Positions 1-10,205 are shown, counted from the stretch's first letter. The stretch is DNA of 64,000 nt from Serratia sp. FDAARGOS_506 (GCF_003812745.1 NZ_CP033831.1:3596001-3660000); one strand, 5' to 3'. A program made the numbers and translations. Notes: generated from the sequence alone by a model not told the origin.

Positions 1-26
1 AACTGAGGCGAGGTGCGACAGCGCAT
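1..26 (-). CDS. hemU: HemU heme ABC transporter permease, first 8 codons (partial)
   Basis: Only the start is inside the window. An ATG at 26-24 overlaps the TAA stop of hemT (TAATG) and opens a frame beginning MRCRTSPQ that runs off the left edge. In Serratia and Yersinia the gene after hemT is hemU, the FecCD-type inner membrane permease for heme, and TAATG coupling is usual within such operons. The assignment rests on position and coupling, since eight residues cannot show a family. Confidence 0.55.
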
Positions 27-856
27 TATTTTTGCTCCGCCGCGTGGCGCAGTTTGGCCAGCGCCGCCGGCGTTTCCAGACCGAAGCCGAGCAGCGCCAT
101 GTCATCGACGATCAGCACGCGGCGCTGTTTGCCCGCCGGCGTCAACGCCAGGCCCGGCAGCGTCCACAGCTGCCGTTCGCCACCGAGGGTGCGCACGCCG
201 TCGGTAGTGACCAGCAACAGATCCGGCGCGCTGGCGATGACGCCTTCCTGCGACAGCGGACGGTAGCGCTCAAAGCCCTGCATGGCGTTTTTCAGACCGG
301 CGGCGGCGATCACCGCGTCGGCGGCAGTGTGTTGCCCGGCGGCCATCGGCGTAATGCCGCCGTGGCTCATCACAAACAGCACTTTGACCGGCAGCGGGGA
401 GGTGTCGACCGCCGCCAGCTGTTGTTGATAGCGCTCGCTCAGCTGCTTGCCTTGCTCAACGCGTTGCAGCGCGGCGGCAATCGCGGCGATTTTCTGCGGC
501 ACCGCCTGCAGGGTGGTGTCACCCGGCACGCTGACCACTTTGACGCCGCTGTCCGCCAGCTGTTTGAGTACCAGCGCCGGCTGCGCCAGCTCGGTCGTCA
601 GCACCAGCGTCGGCTTTAGCGCCAGAATGCCTTCGGCATTCAGCTGGCGCATGTAACCGACGTCCGGCAGTTTTTTCACCGCTTCCGGATGCAAACTGGT
701 GCTGTCGCGGGCGATTACCTCGTCGCCGGCGCCGAGCGCGAAGGCGATTTCCGTCACGTCGCCGCCGATCGAGACAATGCGCTGCGCCGCCGCAGCGGTG
801 AGCGGCAGCGCCAGCGTCACCATCAACGCCAGGCGGCGGATCAAGGAAGATTTCAT
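26..856 (-). CDS. hemT: HemT periplasmic heme-binding protein
   Basis: This is a 276-residue periplasmic substrate-binding protein of the heme ABC importer (HemTUV), which takes heme arriving through HemR and delivers it to the permease. The N-terminus [19 protein letters not shown] followed by an Ala-rich stretch is a Sec signal peptide. The mature part opens [17 protein letters not shown], the usual start of the TroA/BtuF-like binding fold, and VLFVMSHGG and the C-terminal [12 protein letters not shown] fit the family. The same frame stays open 157 codons further upstream, but that stretch is hemS antisense to reason and lacks a signal peptide; the start at 856 overlaps the hemS stop (ATGA-type coupling). 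Confidence 0.93.
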   Translation of the reverse strand: MKSSLIRRLALMVTLALPLTAAAAQRIVSIGGDVTEIAFALGAGDEVIARDSTSLHPEAVKKLPDVGYMRQLNAEGILALKPTLVLTTELAQPALVLKQLADSGVKVVSVPGDTTLQAVPQKIAAIAAALQRVEQGKQLSERYQQQLAAVDTSPLPVKVLFVMSHGGITPMAAGQHTAADAVIAAAGLKNAMQGFERYRPLSQEGVIASAPDLLLVTTDGVRTLGGERQLWTLPGLALTPAGKQRRVLIVDDMALLGFGLETPAALAKLRHAAEQK

Positions 857-1890
857 GCGGCGATGTCCTTGGCGGCGAGCGCGGCGACCTGCTCGCGCCA
901 CTGGGTTTGTTCCGGCTGACCTTCGGTACGCTGGCCATACAGCTGTGCAATCTGCGTGCCGTCGGCGGCGAACAGCTCCAGGCTGGTGACGATGCCGTCC
1001 TTGGTCGGTTTGCGGGTGATCCAGCTTTCGGCAATGGCACCTTCGATCAGGTGCAGCGTGAAGCGGCGGTTGAACACGTTGATCCAGCCTTCCTGCGGCA
1101 TCAAACGTTCGATCTGGCCGGTGAAGATCTGCACGCAGCCGCGGTTGCCGACGAAGATCATGATCTCGTTTTGCTGCCGCTGCGCCGCTTCCAGCAGTTG
1201 CGACAGCGCGCTGTTGTCCACCTGATAGGCCAGATCGTCGCCGACGGCGCGGAACGCCTGCTGGCGCGTCAATTTGTTGCGGCTTAGCAGCTGGAAGAAC
1301 TGGTGAACGTCGGTCATCGCGCGCCATTCAGCGTCGATTTTGGCATGATCCGGCGTAGTTTTATCGGCGGTGCTCGCCTCGGCGGGCTGCAGCGCCAGCG
1401 CCGGGTTTTCTTCGCTCAGGTGGCGTTCCACCAGCGCCATCCAGGCCGGCAGATCGGTTTCTTCAGTGGTGTAGACCTTGTGCAGTGCATCGCCCTGCGG
1501 GTCGAAGAACTGGATGCTGTGGCGCACGCCGCGCTTGTTGGTTTCGCTCATGGCGAAGACGCTGGTCCAGTGGTTGAGGAACAGGCGCAAATCCAGCTCG
1601 CGCGGGTTGAGGATCAGCCCGGCGTGGCCGTTGAGGTGTTGGTTGCGGTAGCGGCCCATCTGCTCATGCACCGCATAGCTGTTGCGGGTGATGGATTTGG
1701 TGACGCCTACCTGCTCGAGCTCGGTCAGCAGGGTGCGAGCGTCGGCCTGCAGGCGACGGGCATCGTGGCCGACGCGGGCGTGCGTCAGCTCCGCTTCGCT
1801 GACGCCGAGGATCGCCGCCAGATCGCGGGCGTATTTGCCGGGGTGGTCGATTTTGGCCTGTTGGTAGCGTTCGTATAGGGTATTGCTCAT
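853..1890 (-). CDS. hemS: HemS hemin-degrading factor
   Basis: This is a 345-residue cytoplasmic heme-handling protein of the HemS/ChuS family, which binds imported heme and releases iron or passes heme on. It has the family's duplicated layout: an N-terminal half beginning [23 protein letters not shown] with [13 protein letters not shown], and a C-terminal half with [18 protein letters not shown] and [13 protein letters not shown]. Length is typical. The start at 1890 has AGGAG eight bases upstream. The gene lies 66 bp after hemR and overlaps hemT by four bases, so it belongs to one hemP-R-S-T-U transcript that should be iron-repressed through the Fur box at 4321. Confidence 0.95.
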   Translation of the reverse strand: MSNTLYERYQQAKIDHPGKYARDLAAILGVSEAELTHARVGHDARRLQADARTLLTELEQVGVTKSITRNSYAVHEQMGRYRNQHLNGHAGLILNPRELDLRLFLNHWTSVFAMSETNKRGVRHSIQFFDPQGDALHKVYTTEETDLPAWMALVERHLSEENPALALQPAEASTADKTTPDHAKIDAEWRAMTDVHQFFQLLSRNKLTRQQAFRAVGDDLAYQVDNSALSQLLEAAQRQQNEIMIFVGNRGCVQIFTGQIERLMPQEGWINVFNRRFTLHLIEGAIAESWITRKPTKDGIVTSLELFAADGTQIAQLYGQRTEGQPEQTQWREQVAALAAKDIAA

Positions 1891-1956
1891 GCGGGATTCT
1901 CCTGCGCTGTAATGCGAACGGCGGACACACCGAATGTCCGCCAGATAGTCAAATGA

Positions 1957-3999
1957 TTACCACTGGTAGCTGACCAGCAGTTTGGCGTTGCGGCCATCCT
2001 GCGGGACGCCCTGCGGCGAGTAATATTCTTTGTCGAAGGCGTTGCCCAGCACCACGGTGGTGGTCATGCCCTGCAGCCGATCGCGGCCCTTGTAGCTCAG
2101 ATAGAAATCGTTGACGCCGTAGCCGCCTTGCTCCGGCGTCCCCGTTTGTACGCGGGTGGCGCGTTCGGCGAAGGTGGCGACCCAGCCGGCGGACAGACCG
2201 GTTTCGCCCAGCGGCACGTCCAGCGAGCTGGTGACGGTATCCGGGCTGATGTCGGCCAGCCAATCGCCGCTTTTCGCGTTCAATTCGCCATTGCGAGACT
2301 TGTCCTTGCCGCGTGTGCGGTTGTAAGCCAGATCCCAGTTAAACCACTTGGTCTGGTAGTTCAGCGAGGTGTCCCAACCCCAAATTTTGGCGCGAGAGAT
2401 ATTCGCTGAGGCGGTCTGCGTACGAGTGACATACATGAAGATGTAGTCTTTGGCGTCGGTATCGAAGTAACTGGCCTTGAATTGCAGGCTGTCATCCGCC
2501 AGCAGCAGATCGTCGAAGCGCAGGCCGAAACCGGCTTCGGTGGTGCTGGTAGTTTCCGGTCGCAGATTCGGATTAGGCACCCAATAGTTGCCGGGGAAGT
2601 GGCGCGAATCGTTGTACATCTCGCCCATGGTCGGGGCACGGAAGGCCTGGGAATAGGAACCGAACAGCATCAACCAGTCGGTCGGCGAGTAGCTCAGGGC
2701 GCCGCGGGACGACCATTTGTCTGCTTTGACATCTTCATGGCCCTGGCTGCTGCCTTTGTAATCGTCGTAGCGCGTACCGGCCAGCACGGTGACCGGAATG
2801 TCGCGCAGCGTGATTTCATCCTGCAGCCAGCCTGAAGCGAAGTTGATCTTGGCCTGCGGGAAGCTGGTGGTGGCGCCGCCCGGCTGCTGTTTCTGTTCAT
2901 AGACCTCGGAGCCGTAGGTTAGCAGGTGTGACGCAAAGCTGTCGGCGAACAGGCGCGTGCGGTTTTCCAGCTTGCCGCCGTTGGTGGTCTGCTTGCGGAA
3001 TTCGTCGGTCGCGCCGGCATTGTGCGCATTGATTTTGACTTCCGAGGTATATAGCTTGGCGGTGGCGTTCAGCCAATCCTGGCCGACCGGCTTGAGCTTG
3101 TAGCTCAGAGCGGCATCGCGCTGGATGGTGGAGCGGTTGGTCATCGGGTTGCCGCTCGAGCTGCCCGGCGTCTGCGGGTTTTTCGGCTCCTGGGCGCTGT
3201 TGTTGTAATAGCGCAGATCGCCGCTCAATGACTGATTGTCGTCGATCTTCCAGGTGCCTTTGGCCAGCACGTTGCTGATGGTTTCATCGTTAGGCGCATC
3301 GAAGCCATTGCCCTGACGCAGATTGCCGACGTCGCGGGTGCCGAACGACAGCAGGCCGTCGAGGTTATCGGTCTTGCCGTAAGCGCTGGCGCCCATGCCC
3401 AGGCTGTGATCGCCGGTGCCTGCGGTGCCGTAGACGCGGAACCCGGTATCGTGGCCCGGCAGCAGCAGATCGGCGGCATCGACGGTCTCGTAGGCGATGA
3501 CGCCGCCCAGTGCGCCGCTGCCGTACAGCAACGCAGAGGGGCCGCGCACGATTTCAATGCGCTTCACCAGCGCCGGATCGAGGAAGGTGCCGCCGATGTG
3601 GCCGGTATCGGTACCCTGACGGATGCCGTCGACCAGCGTCAGCACGCCGTTTTTGCCGTAGCCGCGCATCGTTACGTCCTGACCGTTGCTGCGCCCGGTG
3701 CCGTTGACGGTGATGCCCGGCACGCGGCGCAGCATATCGGCGGCCGAGGTGGCGGTCTGGCTTTCCGGCGAGTTGCCTTCGATGACCGTGACCATCATCG
3801 GCGCCTCAAAGCTGCTGCGCTGGTTGCCGGTGGCGACCACGGTCATGGTCTCGTCGGCGGCTTTGGCTTTTTTAGCCGGCGCCGCGTCGGAAGAGGATGT
3901 TGTACTGGTGTTTTGTGCCAAGGCCACCGTAGGCAGAGCGCAGGCAATCGCCAGACTCAAAGCGGAAAAACGCAGCCGGGTGGAAAATGTCAGAGGCAT
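1957..3999 (-). CDS. hemR: HemR TonB-dependent heme/hemoprotein receptor
   Basis: This is a 680-residue outer membrane receptor that imports heme using TonB energy. It shows a signal peptide (MPLTFSTRLRFSALSLAIAC to about residue 29), a TonB-box-like ETMTVVATG segment, a plug domain with the MRGYGKNGVLTLVDGIRQG region, and a C-terminal 22-strand barrel ending in aromatic YQW. The FRAP and NPNL signatures of heme receptors are both present (AFRAPTMGEM and WVPNPNLRPETT), with a His (DSRHFPG) between them as in HemR of Yersinia and Serratia. GGAG lies nine bases before the ATG. HemP is encoded 94 bp upstream on the same strand. Confidence 0.96.
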   Translation of the reverse strand: MPLTFSTRLRFSALSLAIACALPTVALAQNTSTTSSSDAAPAKKAKAADETMTVVATGNQRSSFEAPMMVTVIEGNSPESQTATSAADMLRRVPGITVNGTGRSNGQDVTMRGYGKNGVLTLVDGIRQGTDTGHIGGTFLDPALVKRIEIVRGPSALLYGSGALGGVIAYETVDAADLLLPGHDTGFRVYGTAGTGDHSLGMGASAYGKTDNLDGLLSFGTRDVGNLRQGNGFDAPNDETISNVLAKGTWKIDDNQSLSGDLRYYNNSAQEPKNPQTPGSSSGNPMTNRSTIQRDAALSYKLKPVGQDWLNATAKLYTSEVKINAHNAGATDEFRKQTTNGGKLENRTRLFADSFASHLLTYGSEVYEQKQQPGGATTSFPQAKINFASGWLQDEITLRDIPVTVLAGTRYDDYKGSSQGHEDVKADKWSSRGALSYSPTDWLMLFGSYSQAFRAPTMGEMYNDSRHFPGNYWVPNPNLRPETTSTTEAGFGLRFDDLLLADDSLQFKASYFDTDAKDYIFMYVTRTQTASANISRAKIWGWDTSLNYQTKWFNWDLAYNRTRGKDKSRNGELNAKSGDWLADISPDTVTSSLDVPLGETGLSAGWVATFAERATRVQTGTPEQGGYGVNDFYLSYKGRDRLQGMTTTVVLGNAFDKEYYSPQGVPQDGRNAKLLVSYQW

Positions 4000-4093
4000 G
4001 GTGCAACTCTCCGTATGTAATAAAACATATCAATAGATTTGCTGGCTGCCTGGATCAAAAGATCGGGGTGGCTGGCGTTTGAGGATTCTGTGG

Positions 4094-4282
4094 TTATTTG
4101 GTCAGGATCAATTTCCCGGCTTTGGTCTGCCGCAGCTGATAGCACTGACCCTGATGGGTAATGAACGCGATGCCGTCGGCGCCGAGCAGCTGTGCGCTGT
4201 CGTAGCTGGGCGGCGCGTTTGCGCTGTGCTCGGTCGGGGCCGCGGCGGCCGGGGGAGGCGTGTTGGCAATATCCATCATCAT
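4094..4282 (-). CDS. hemP: HemP hemin uptake protein
   Basis: This is a small protein of about 62 residues ending ITHQGQCYQLRQTKAGKLILTK, the characteristic HemP/YdiE C-terminus (H-x-G-x-x-Y-x-L-R-x-T-x-x-G-K-L-I-L-T-K). Its N-terminal part is a low-complexity Pro/Ala stretch. The biochemical role is unsettled; family members promote expression or function of the heme receptor encoded next to them. Three consecutive ATG codons (4282-4274) are possible starts. A further ATG at 4303 lies too close to the Fur-box promoter to have a useful leader, so 4282 is preferred, although no good Shine-Dalgarno is visible. It is the first gene of the hem operon. Confidence 0.85.
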   Translation of the reverse strand: MMMDIANTPPPAAAAPTEHSANAPPSYDSAQLLGADGIAFITHQGQCYQLRQTKAGKLILTK

Positions 4283-4320
4283 TGTGCTTTTAAAACAAAC
4301 CATTAAATGGTAATTAATAT

Positions 4321-4339
4321 CAAATTGAGAATCATTATC
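4321..4339 (-). promoter_or_regulatory. Fur box upstream of hemP-hemR operon
   Basis: The segment matches 15 of 19 positions of the GATAATGATAATCATTATC Fur consensus, with a perfect right half (ATCATTATC). It lies about 40 bp upstream of the hemP start, where a repressor would cover the promoter. Iron repression of heme uptake operons by Fur is well established. Confidence 0.8.
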
Positions 4340-4447
4340 ATGTGAAGGAAGGGTTACATCAAGGAAAATTTTCTTACCGATGGAACCTTTTTGTCGAACG
4401 GGCATCTGGCGGCGGGCCGAGCGCACTCGGCCCGTAAAAAAGAGGCG

Positions 4448-4933
4448 TTATTTCAGCAGGGTTTCGATGCGGTCAAACAGACGCTCGGGCTTGGTGATCG
4501 GCGCAAAGCGCGTGATGCGCTGGCCGTCGGCGGTGAGCAGGAACTTGGTGAAATTCCACTTGATGCGGCGGCTGCCCAAAATGCCGGGCGCCAGGCGTTT
4601 CAGCTCATTGAACAGCGGGTGCGCGCCGGGGCCGTTAACGTCTATCTTGCTGAACAGCGGGAAACTGACGCCGTAGTTGAGGCTGCAGAAATTGGCGATC
4701 TCCAGCGGGCTGCCCGGTTCCTGAGAACCAAACTGGTTGCAGGGAAAGCCGAGCACCACCAGGCCGCGTTCGCGATAGTATTGCCACAGATTCTCCAGCC
4801 CGCGGTATTGCGGGGTGAAGCCGCACTTGCTGGCGGTGTTGACCACCAGGTAAGCGCGCGCCGGGAAATCGCCCAGCGTTTTTTGCTCGCCCTGCAGCGT
4901 GACGCAGGGAATGGATAACAGAGAGTGAATCAT
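4448..4933 (-). CDS. Glutathione peroxidase family protein (BtuE/Gpx-like)
   Basis: This is a 161-residue thiol peroxidase of the GPx family, reducing hydrogen peroxide or organic hydroperoxides with glutathione or thioredoxin. Signature segments are NTASKCGFTPQY with the peroxidatic Cys at residue 37, LGFPCNQFGSQEPG, and WNFTKFLLTADG, which carry the Cys-Gln-Trp-Asn catalytic set. It is a cysteine rather than selenocysteine enzyme and has no export signal. It is about 20 residues shorter than E. coli BtuE, mainly in the loop before WNF. It stands alone between the heme operon and aroH. Family is secure; electron donor is not deducible. Confidence 0.93.
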   Translation of the reverse strand: MIHSLLSIPCVTLQGEQKTLGDFPARAYLVVNTASKCGFTPQYRGLENLWQYYRERGLVVLGFPCNQFGSQEPGSPLEIANFCSLNYGVSFPLFSKIDVNGPGAHPLFNELKRLAPGILGSRRIKWNFTKFLLTADGQRITRFAPITKPERLFDRIETLLK

Positions 4934-5038
4934 GCCGGGGCTCCAGGTGCGTTTCGGCGGGTGCTAAAGCGTTGCAATCAGTATAGATGAGCGGGGCAGA
5001 AGGGATAAAGCCGGAGCGTGGCCCCGGCCTCTAGTGTG

Positions 5039-6085
5039 TCAGAAACGGCTATCGATCGCATCCGCCAGCATCGCCAGCAGCTGCTCGCTGTCGGACCAGC
5101 TCAGGCAAGGATCGGTGATCGACTGGCCATAGGTCAGCGGCTGGCCGGCGACGATTTTCTGCGTGCCTTCCACCAGGAAGCTTTCCGCCATCACGCCGGT
5201 GATGGCGGCAGAGCCGGCGCGGATCTGTTGGCAGACGTTGTCGGCCACTTCCAATTGGCGGCGGTGCATTTTTTGGCAGTTGCCATGGCTGAAGTCGATC
5301 ACCAGGTGCTCCGGCAGATCGAATTCGCGCAGGCTGTCGCAGGCCGTGGCGATGTCGCTGGCATGATAGTTGGGCGTTTTACCGCCGCGCATGATGATGT
5401 GGCCATACGGGTTGCCGCTGGTCTGGTAGATGGTCATCTGGCCATGTTTGTCCGGTGACAGGAACATATGCCCGGCGCGCGCCGCGCGAATGGCGTCGAT
5501 GGCGATGCGAGTGTTGCCGTCGGTGCCGTTTTTGAAGCCGACTGGGCACGAGAGCGCCGAGGCCATTTCACGGTGGATCTGGCTTTCGGTGGTGCGTGCG
5601 CCGATGGCACCCCAGCTGATCAGATCGGCGATGTATTGGCCGACCACCATGTCCAGGAATTCGGTGGCGGTCGGCAGGCCGAGCTGGTTCACTTCCAGCA
5701 GCAGGCGGCGGGCCATTTCGATGCCGCGGTTGACCTGGAAGGTGCCGTCCAGTGCCGGATCGGAGATCAGGCCTTTCCAGCCGACGACGGTGCGCGGTTT
5801 TTCGAAGTAGGTGCGCATCACGATCTCCAGACGGTCCTGGTAGCGTTCGCGCAGGGCATTCAGTCGGCCGGCGTAATCGACGGCGGCGTCGAGATCGTGG
5901 ATGGAGCACGGGCCGATCACCACCAACAGGCGGCGGTCTTCACCGGTGAGGATTTTTTCAATGCGTTTTCGTGACGCCGTCACGTTATCGGCGACGGCCG
6001 CCGAGATCGGCAGCTTGTCCGCCAACGCTTGCGGCGTGACGAGGCTGTCGATGCGCGCGGTCCGCAGTTCATCTGTTTTGTGCAT
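5039..6085 (-). CDS. aroH: AroH 3-deoxy-7-phosphoheptulonate synthase
   Basis: This is a class I DAHP synthase of 348 residues that condenses phosphoenolpyruvate and erythrose 4-phosphate in the first step of the shikimate pathway. Signatures include VVIGPCSIHD, MRTYFEKPRTVVGWKGLI, GARTTESQIHREMAS, FKNGTDGN and VIDFSHGNCQK. The length equals the Trp-sensitive E. coli AroH, and the position beside ppsR and hemP is the aroH position in E. coli, which is why this isozyme is chosen over AroF or AroG. The frame is open 20 codons further upstream, but the start at 6085 follows AGGGAACAAT and matches the family. No clear TrpR operator was found upstream. Confidence 0.93.
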   Translation of the reverse strand: MHKTDELRTARIDSLVTPQALADKLPISAAVADNVTASRKRIEKILTGEDRRLLVVIGPCSIHDLDAAVDYAGRLNALRERYQDRLEIVMRTYFEKPRTVVGWKGLISDPALDGTFQVNRGIEMARRLLLEVNQLGLPTATEFLDMVVGQYIADLISWGAIGARTTESQIHREMASALSCPVGFKNGTDGNTRIAIDAIRAARAGHMFLSPDKHGQMTIYQTSGNPYGHIIMRGGKTPNYHASDIATACDSLREFDLPEHLVIDFSHGNCQKMHRRQLEVADNVCQQIRAGSAAITGVMAESFLVEGTQKIVAGQPLTYGQSITDPCLSWSDSEQLLAMLADAIDSRF

Positions 6086-6282
6086 ATTGTTCCCTGGAAA
6101 CTGTTCTTCTCTGCGGCAGGAGTGCCGGGAAGTGATGGCGATCACAATAACGCAAAAAGCGCTGAATTCAACCGTAGAGATTGCGTTCTGTTGATCAAAA
6201 CCGCGAAAAAAAGCACAAAAAAATCAGCTCCTGCTGAAATAAACGGCAGGCGGCGGGGCGCGACGGCCCCGCGAGGAAAAGA

Positions 6283-7104
6283 TCAGAACATGCGGCGGCT
6301 CATGCCGAGGATATCGAGGATTTTGGTGGAGATCTCTTCGACCGAATAGTTGGTGGTATTGAGGTAGCGGATCTGGTTTTTGCGGAACAGCGCCTCGACC
6401 TCGGCGATCTCCATACGGCACTGGCGCAATGAGGCGTAGCGGCTGTTTTCGCGCCGTTCTTCGCGGATTGCCGCCAGGCGCTCCGGATCGATGGTCAGGC
6501 CGAATAATTTATGCTGAAACGGTTTCAGCGAAGCCGGCAGGTGCAAATTGTCCATATCATCGGCGATAAACGGATAGTTGGCGGCGCGGATGCCGAATTG
6601 CATCGCCAGATAGAGGCTGGTGGGGGTTTTGCCGCAGCGCGATACGCCGAGCAGGATCACCTGCGCTTGATCGAGGTTGCGCAGCGAAATGCCGTCATCA
6701 TGCGCCAGGGTATAGTCGATGGCGGCGATGCGCGCATCGTACTTGCCGAGGTTGCTGGCGGTCAGGCCGTGGGTGCGGTTCGGCACTGGCGTGGGTTCCA
6801 CGTCCAACTCACCCTGCAGCGGGCCGACCAGTGCCTGCACGATATCCTGGCAGAAGCCCTGGCTCTGGACGATCACATCGCGCACTTCCGGTGAGATGAT
6901 GGAGTAAAACACCAGCGGGCGTACACCGGTTTCATTATAGATATCATCGATTTGTTGGCGAACTGCGCGTGCGCGGGCCTCGGTTTCGACAAACGGCAAG
7001 GTATAGGTGGTCGCCGTGACCGGGAACTGTGACAGCACCGCGTGCCCCAGCACTTCGGCGGTGATCGCCGTACCATCCGAAATATAAAAAACGCTTCTTT
7101 CCAC
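6283..7104 (-). CDS. ppsR: PpsR pyruvate, water dikinase regulatory protein
   Basis: This is a 273-residue bifunctional kinase/pyrophosphorylase of the DUF299 family that inactivates PEP synthase by ADP-dependent phosphorylation of a threonine and reactivates it with phosphate. The P-loop [11 protein letters not shown] and the segments [36 protein letters not shown] and [11 protein letters not shown] are diagnostic. A longer in-frame ATG exists at 7176, but a GTG at 7104 has AAGGAG six bases upstream and gives the family's usual N-terminus ([11 protein letters not shown]). It is divergent from its target ppsA, 499 bp away. Confidence 0.95.
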   Translation of the reverse strand: MERSVFYISDGTAITAEVLGHAVLSQFPVTATTYTLPFVETEARARAVRQQIDDIYNETGVRPLVFYSIISPEVRDVIVQSQGFCQDIVQALVGPLQGELDVEPTPVPNRTHGLTASNLGKYDARIAAIDYTLAHDDGISLRNLDQAQVILLGVSRCGKTPTSLYLAMQFGIRAANYPFIADDMDNLHLPASLKPFQHKLFGLTIDPERLAAIREERRENSRYASLRQCRMEIAEVEALFRKNQIRYLNTTNYSVEEISTKILDILGMSRRMF

Positions 7105-7603
7105 CCGAGGCTCCTTACCTGAAAACGGTGTTCCTGCTGTCATCACTGCCAATATCATGAGCCGCAGACGATTCACCGGTAAAGGGGCGAGGGAAAAAAT
7201 TGTGACGGCGAGGCGGTAAACCGCCTTGCGGCGGCGCGCGAAGAAAAGCGCACTTTGGCGGCGGCAAAAATCATGGCGCAGCGACGTTTTTCGATCCGAA
7301 ACGAAAATTTGCCGCTATTTTCACCAAAAACGGTAGCGTTTGCGTGGTCATTAAAACAGAAGTTTAAAAAGAACGTAATTTGTTGAGAACTAAGCTTTTC
7401 GTGCGATTGGGAACGGTTCCCAGGCAAATCAGCCGGTTAGGACATTCTCTTAAAAACCACTTTCTTCAGTGGGTTGATCGATTCACCTTTCCATTTTCCC
7501 CAGATCAGTGTGCTAGTCTGATTCCGCTCCGTGTTTAGCGGCGCCGTAAAGCAAGCGAATTAAATCCGTCTTTACCCTACTGATAGCAATAAGGATTGTC
7601 TCG
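7105..7603. other. ppsR-ppsA divergent promoter region
   Basis: This is a 499 bp gene-free interval between two divergent starts. The A/T-rich central part (7300-7400) should carry the ppsR promoter, and the right part carries the ppsA promoter with a Cra-like site. An 84-codon minus-strand frame here has no recognisable features and is not called. Confidence 0.6.
7473..7487 (-). promoter_or_regulatory. Cra (FruR)-like operator for ppsA
   Basis: On the minus strand the site reads GGTGAATCGATCAAC, close to the Cra consensus GCTGAATCGATTCA. It lies about 120 bp upstream of the ppsA start. In E. coli Cra activates ppsA during gluconeogenic growth. The match is by eye only. Confidence 0.5.
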
Positions 7604-9982
7604 ATGTCCAACAATGGCCCAGACTTGCGTAATGTGCTTTGGTACAACCAGCTTGGCATGCACGACGTTGACCGTGTCGGCGGCAAAAACGCCTCCCTCG
7701 GTGAAATGATCACCAATCTTTCCGATTTGGGCGTGGCCGTGCCAAACGGTTTTGCCACCACCGCACAGGCGTTTAACGATTTCCTCGAACAAAGCGGTGT
7801 TAACCAGCGCATCTATCAGCTACTGGATCAGACCGACGTTGACGACGTTGCTCAATTGGCCAAGGCCGGCGCCCAGATCCGCCAATGGGTGATCGACACG
7901 CCGTTCCACGCCGAGTTCGAACGTGAAATTCATCAGGCTTACCAACAGCTCGCCGACGGCGAACCGGAAGCCTCCTTTGCGGTGCGCTCCTCCGCCACGG
8001 CGGAAGACATGCCGGACGCGTCCTTTGCCGGCCAGCAGGAAACCTTCCTCAACGTGCAGGGCATCGACGCCGTGATGGTGGCGATCAAGCACGTGTTCGC
8101 GTCGCTGTTCAACGACCGCGCCATCTCTTATCGCGTGCACCAAGGCTATGACCACCGTGGCGTGGCGCTGTCGGCGGGCGTACAGCGCATGGTGCGCTCC
8201 GATCTGGCCTCCTCGGGCGTGATGTTCACCATCGACACCGAGTCCGGCTTTGATCAGGTGGTCTTCATTACCTCCGCCTTCGGCCTGGGCGAAATGGTGG
8301 TGCAGGGCGCGGTGAACCCGGATGAGTTCTACGTGCACAAACCGACGCTGCAAAACGGCAAGCCGGCGATCGTGCGCCGCAACCTGGGCTCAAAAAAGAT
8401 CCGCATGGTGTACGCGCCGTCGCAGGATCACGGCAAGCAAGTGCGCATCGAAGACGTGCCGGAAGCGCAGCGCAGCCGTTTCTCGCTGACGGATGACGAA
8501 GTGCAGGCGCTGGCGCAGCAGGCGATCCTGATCGAAAAACATTACGGCCGCCCGATGGATATCGAGTGGGCGAAAGACGGCCATACCGGCAAGCTGCTGA
8601 TCGTGCAGGCTCGCCCTGAAACCGTACGCTCCAACGAGCAGACCATGGAGCGCTACCAACTGAACGGCTCCAGCCCGGTGCTGGTGGAAGGCCGCGCCAT
8701 CGGCCATCGCATCGGCGCCGGCCCGGTGAAAGTGATCCACGACATCAGCGAAATGGATCGCATCCAGCCGGGCGACGTGCTGGTCACCGACATGACCGAC
8801 CCGGACTGGGAACCGATCATGAAGAAAGCCGCCGCAATCGTCACCAACCGCGGCGGGCGCACCTGTCATGCGGCGATCATCGCCCGAGAACTGGGTATTC
8901 CTGCGGTGGTGGGCTGCGGCCATGCTACCGACGTGCTGAAAGACGGCCAGAAAGTCACCGTCTCCTGCGCGGAAGGCGACACCGGCTTCGTTTACAGCGA
9001 TATGCTGGACTTCAGCGTGCAGAGCTCCGAAGTGACCGAGCTGCCGGATCTGCCGCTGAAGATCATGATGAACGTCGGCAACCCGGATCGCGCCTTCGAC
9101 TTCGCGCGTTTGCCGAATGAGGGCGTGGGCCTGGCGCGGCTGGAATTTATCATTAACCGCATGATCGGCGTGCATCCGCGCGCGCTGCTGGAGTTCGATC
9201 AGCAGACGCTGGCGCTGCAAAACGAAATTCGCGCGCTGATGCAGGGTTATGACCACCCGGTCGAGTTCTACGTCGGCCGCCTGACCGAAGGCATCGCGAC
9301 CCTGGGCGCCGCCTTCTGGCCGAAGCGCGTGATCGTGCGCCTGTCCGACTTCAAATCCAACGAGTACGCCAACCTGGTGGGCGGCGACAAGTATGAACCG
9401 CACGAAGAGAACCCGATGCTGGGCTTCCGTGGCGCCGGCCGTTACGTAGCTGACAGCTTCCGCGATTGCTTCGCGCTGGAGTGCGAGGCGGTGAAACGCG
9501 TGCGTAACGAAATGGGGCTGACCAACGTCGAAATCATGGTGCCGTTCGTGCGCACCGTGGCGCAGGCGGAAGCGGTGGTGGCCGAGTTGGCGCGTCAGGG
9601 GCTGAAGCGTGGCGAAAATGGGCTGAAAGTGATCATGATGTGCGAGATCCCGTCCAATGCGCTGTTGGCGGATCAGTTCCTCGAGCACTTCGACGGCTTC
9701 TCTATCGGTTCCAACGATATGACCCAGCTGGCTCTGGGGTTGGATCGCGATTCCGGCGTGGTGTCGGAGCTGTTTGATGAACGCAACGAGGCGGTGAAAG
9801 CGCTGCTGTCGATGGCGATTCAGGCGGCCAAGCGCCACGGCAAATACGTCGGCATCTGCGGCCAGGGCCCATCCGACCACGAAGACTTCGCCGAGTGGCT
9901 GATGGAGCAGGGCATTGACAGCCTGTCGCTCAATCCGGACACCGTGGTGCAGACCTGGATCAATTTGTCGAAAAAGAAATAA
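7604..9982 (+). CDS. ppsA: PpsA phosphoenolpyruvate synthase
   Basis: This is a 792-residue PEP synthase (pyruvate, water dikinase), which makes PEP from pyruvate and ATP for gluconeogenesis. Order of domains: N-terminal ATP-binding domain (about 10-350, with [10 protein letters not shown] and [24 protein letters not shown]), the swivelling phosphohistidine domain with [21 protein letters not shown] in which the phosphorylated His is residue 422, and the C-terminal TIM-barrel PEP/pyruvate domain ending [16 protein letters not shown]. The threonine next to that histidine (T420 in RTCH) is the expected PpsR target. Length equals the E. coli enzyme. A strong terminator follows. Confidence 0.97.
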   Translation: MSNNGPDLRNVLWYNQLGMHDVDRVGGKNASLGEMITNLSDLGVAVPNGFATTAQAFNDFLEQSGVNQRIYQLLDQTDVDDVAQLAKAGAQIRQWVIDTPFHAEFEREIHQAYQQLADGEPEASFAVRSSATAEDMPDASFAGQQETFLNVQGIDAVMVAIKHVFASLFNDRAISYRVHQGYDHRGVALSAGVQRMVRSDLASSGVMFTIDTESGFDQVVFITSAFGLGEMVVQGAVNPDEFYVHKPTLQNGKPAIVRRNLGSKKIRMVYAPSQDHGKQVRIEDVPEAQRSRFSLTDDEVQALAQQAILIEKHYGRPMDIEWAKDGHTGKLLIVQARPETVRSNEQTMERYQLNGSSPVLVEGRAIGHRIGAGPVKVIHDISEMDRIQPGDVLVTDMTDPDWEPIMKKAAAIVTNRGGRTCHAAIIARELGIPAVVGCGHATDVLKDGQKVTVSCAEGDTGFVYSDMLDFSVQSSEVTELPDLPLKIMMNVGNPDRAFDFARLPNEGVGLARLEFIINRMIGVHPRALLEFDQQTLALQNEIRALMQGYDHPVEFYVGRLTEGIATLGAAFWPKRVIVRLSDFKSNEYANLVGGDKYEPHEENPMLGFRGAGRYVADSFRDCFALECEAVKRVRNEMGLTNVEIMVPFVRTVAQAEAVVAELARQGLKRGENGLKVIMMCEIPSNALLADQFLEHFDGFSIGSNDMTQLALGLDRDSGVVSELFDERNEAVKALLSMAIQAAKRHGKYVGICGQGPSDHEDFAEWLMEQGIDSLSLNPDTVVQTWINLSKKK

Positions 9983-10011
9983 TGTCTCGGCATCGCTAAG
10001 GCATTAACGTC

Positions 10012-10041
10012 AGGCCGCAGTTTACGCTGCGGCCTTTTTAT
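10012..10041 (+). terminator. Rho-independent terminator of ppsA
   Basis: A perfect 9-bp stem, AGGCCGCAG with CTGCGGCCT around a 6-base loop, is followed by CTTTTTATTT, starting 30 bp after the ppsA stop. Confidence 0.9.
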
Positions 10042-10093
10042 TTCTGAATGTAAATAACGGCGCGTAAAATAATCAATTTGGCGAAAAAAGAAT

Positions 10094-10205
10094 AAAAAAA
10101 AGCCCACCGTAGGAGATGGGCAAAGACTACACACAGCAATTCACATGTATGGCATTACATTGTTCAGAAAGGTTGCTTTAAAATCAGTGATTTGAAGCAA
10201 TAGAT
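10094..10205 (-). ncRNA. rprA: RprA small regulatory RNA
   Basis: The minus strand at 10140-10094 reads AATTGCTGTGTGTAGTCTTT, then GCCCATCTCCTACGGTGGGC and a run of T, nearly identical to the 3' half of E. coli RprA including its terminator. The 5' part forms a stem-loop with TTGCTT, AAATCA, TGATTT and AAAGCAA, resembling the 5' hairpin of E. coli RprA. RprA is an Hfq-dependent RNA that activates rpoS translation and acts on other envelope and biofilm targets. Its position between ppsA and ydiK matches the E. coli neighbourhood. The 5' end is estimated from a TATTAT-like -10 element at about 10215 and could be off by several bases. Confidence 0.93.

Noticed and set aside
853..1327. 157-codon N-terminal extension of hemT
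   Set aside because: It lies in another frame of hemS, is Arg-rich, and would place the clear signal peptide in the middle of the protein.
4413..4434. Hairpin CGGGCCGAG/CTCGGCCCG after the gpx gene
   Set aside because: The A/T run is on the wrong side: neither strand has a T-tract just after the stem for a transcript arriving there, so it is not called a terminator.
6086..6240. TrpR operator before aroH
   Set aside because: No match to the ACTAGTTAACTAGT-type palindrome was found, although E. coli aroH has one.
7173..7427. 84-codon minus-strand frame between ppsR and ppsA
   Set aside because: Composition is that of A/T-rich promoter DNA, it overlaps the ppsR leader, and no motif is seen.
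8390..9880. Long (496-codon) antisense frame inside ppsA
   Set aside because: Typical shadow of a GC-rich gene: His/Arg/Gln-rich translation and no conserved domain, opposite a certain gene.
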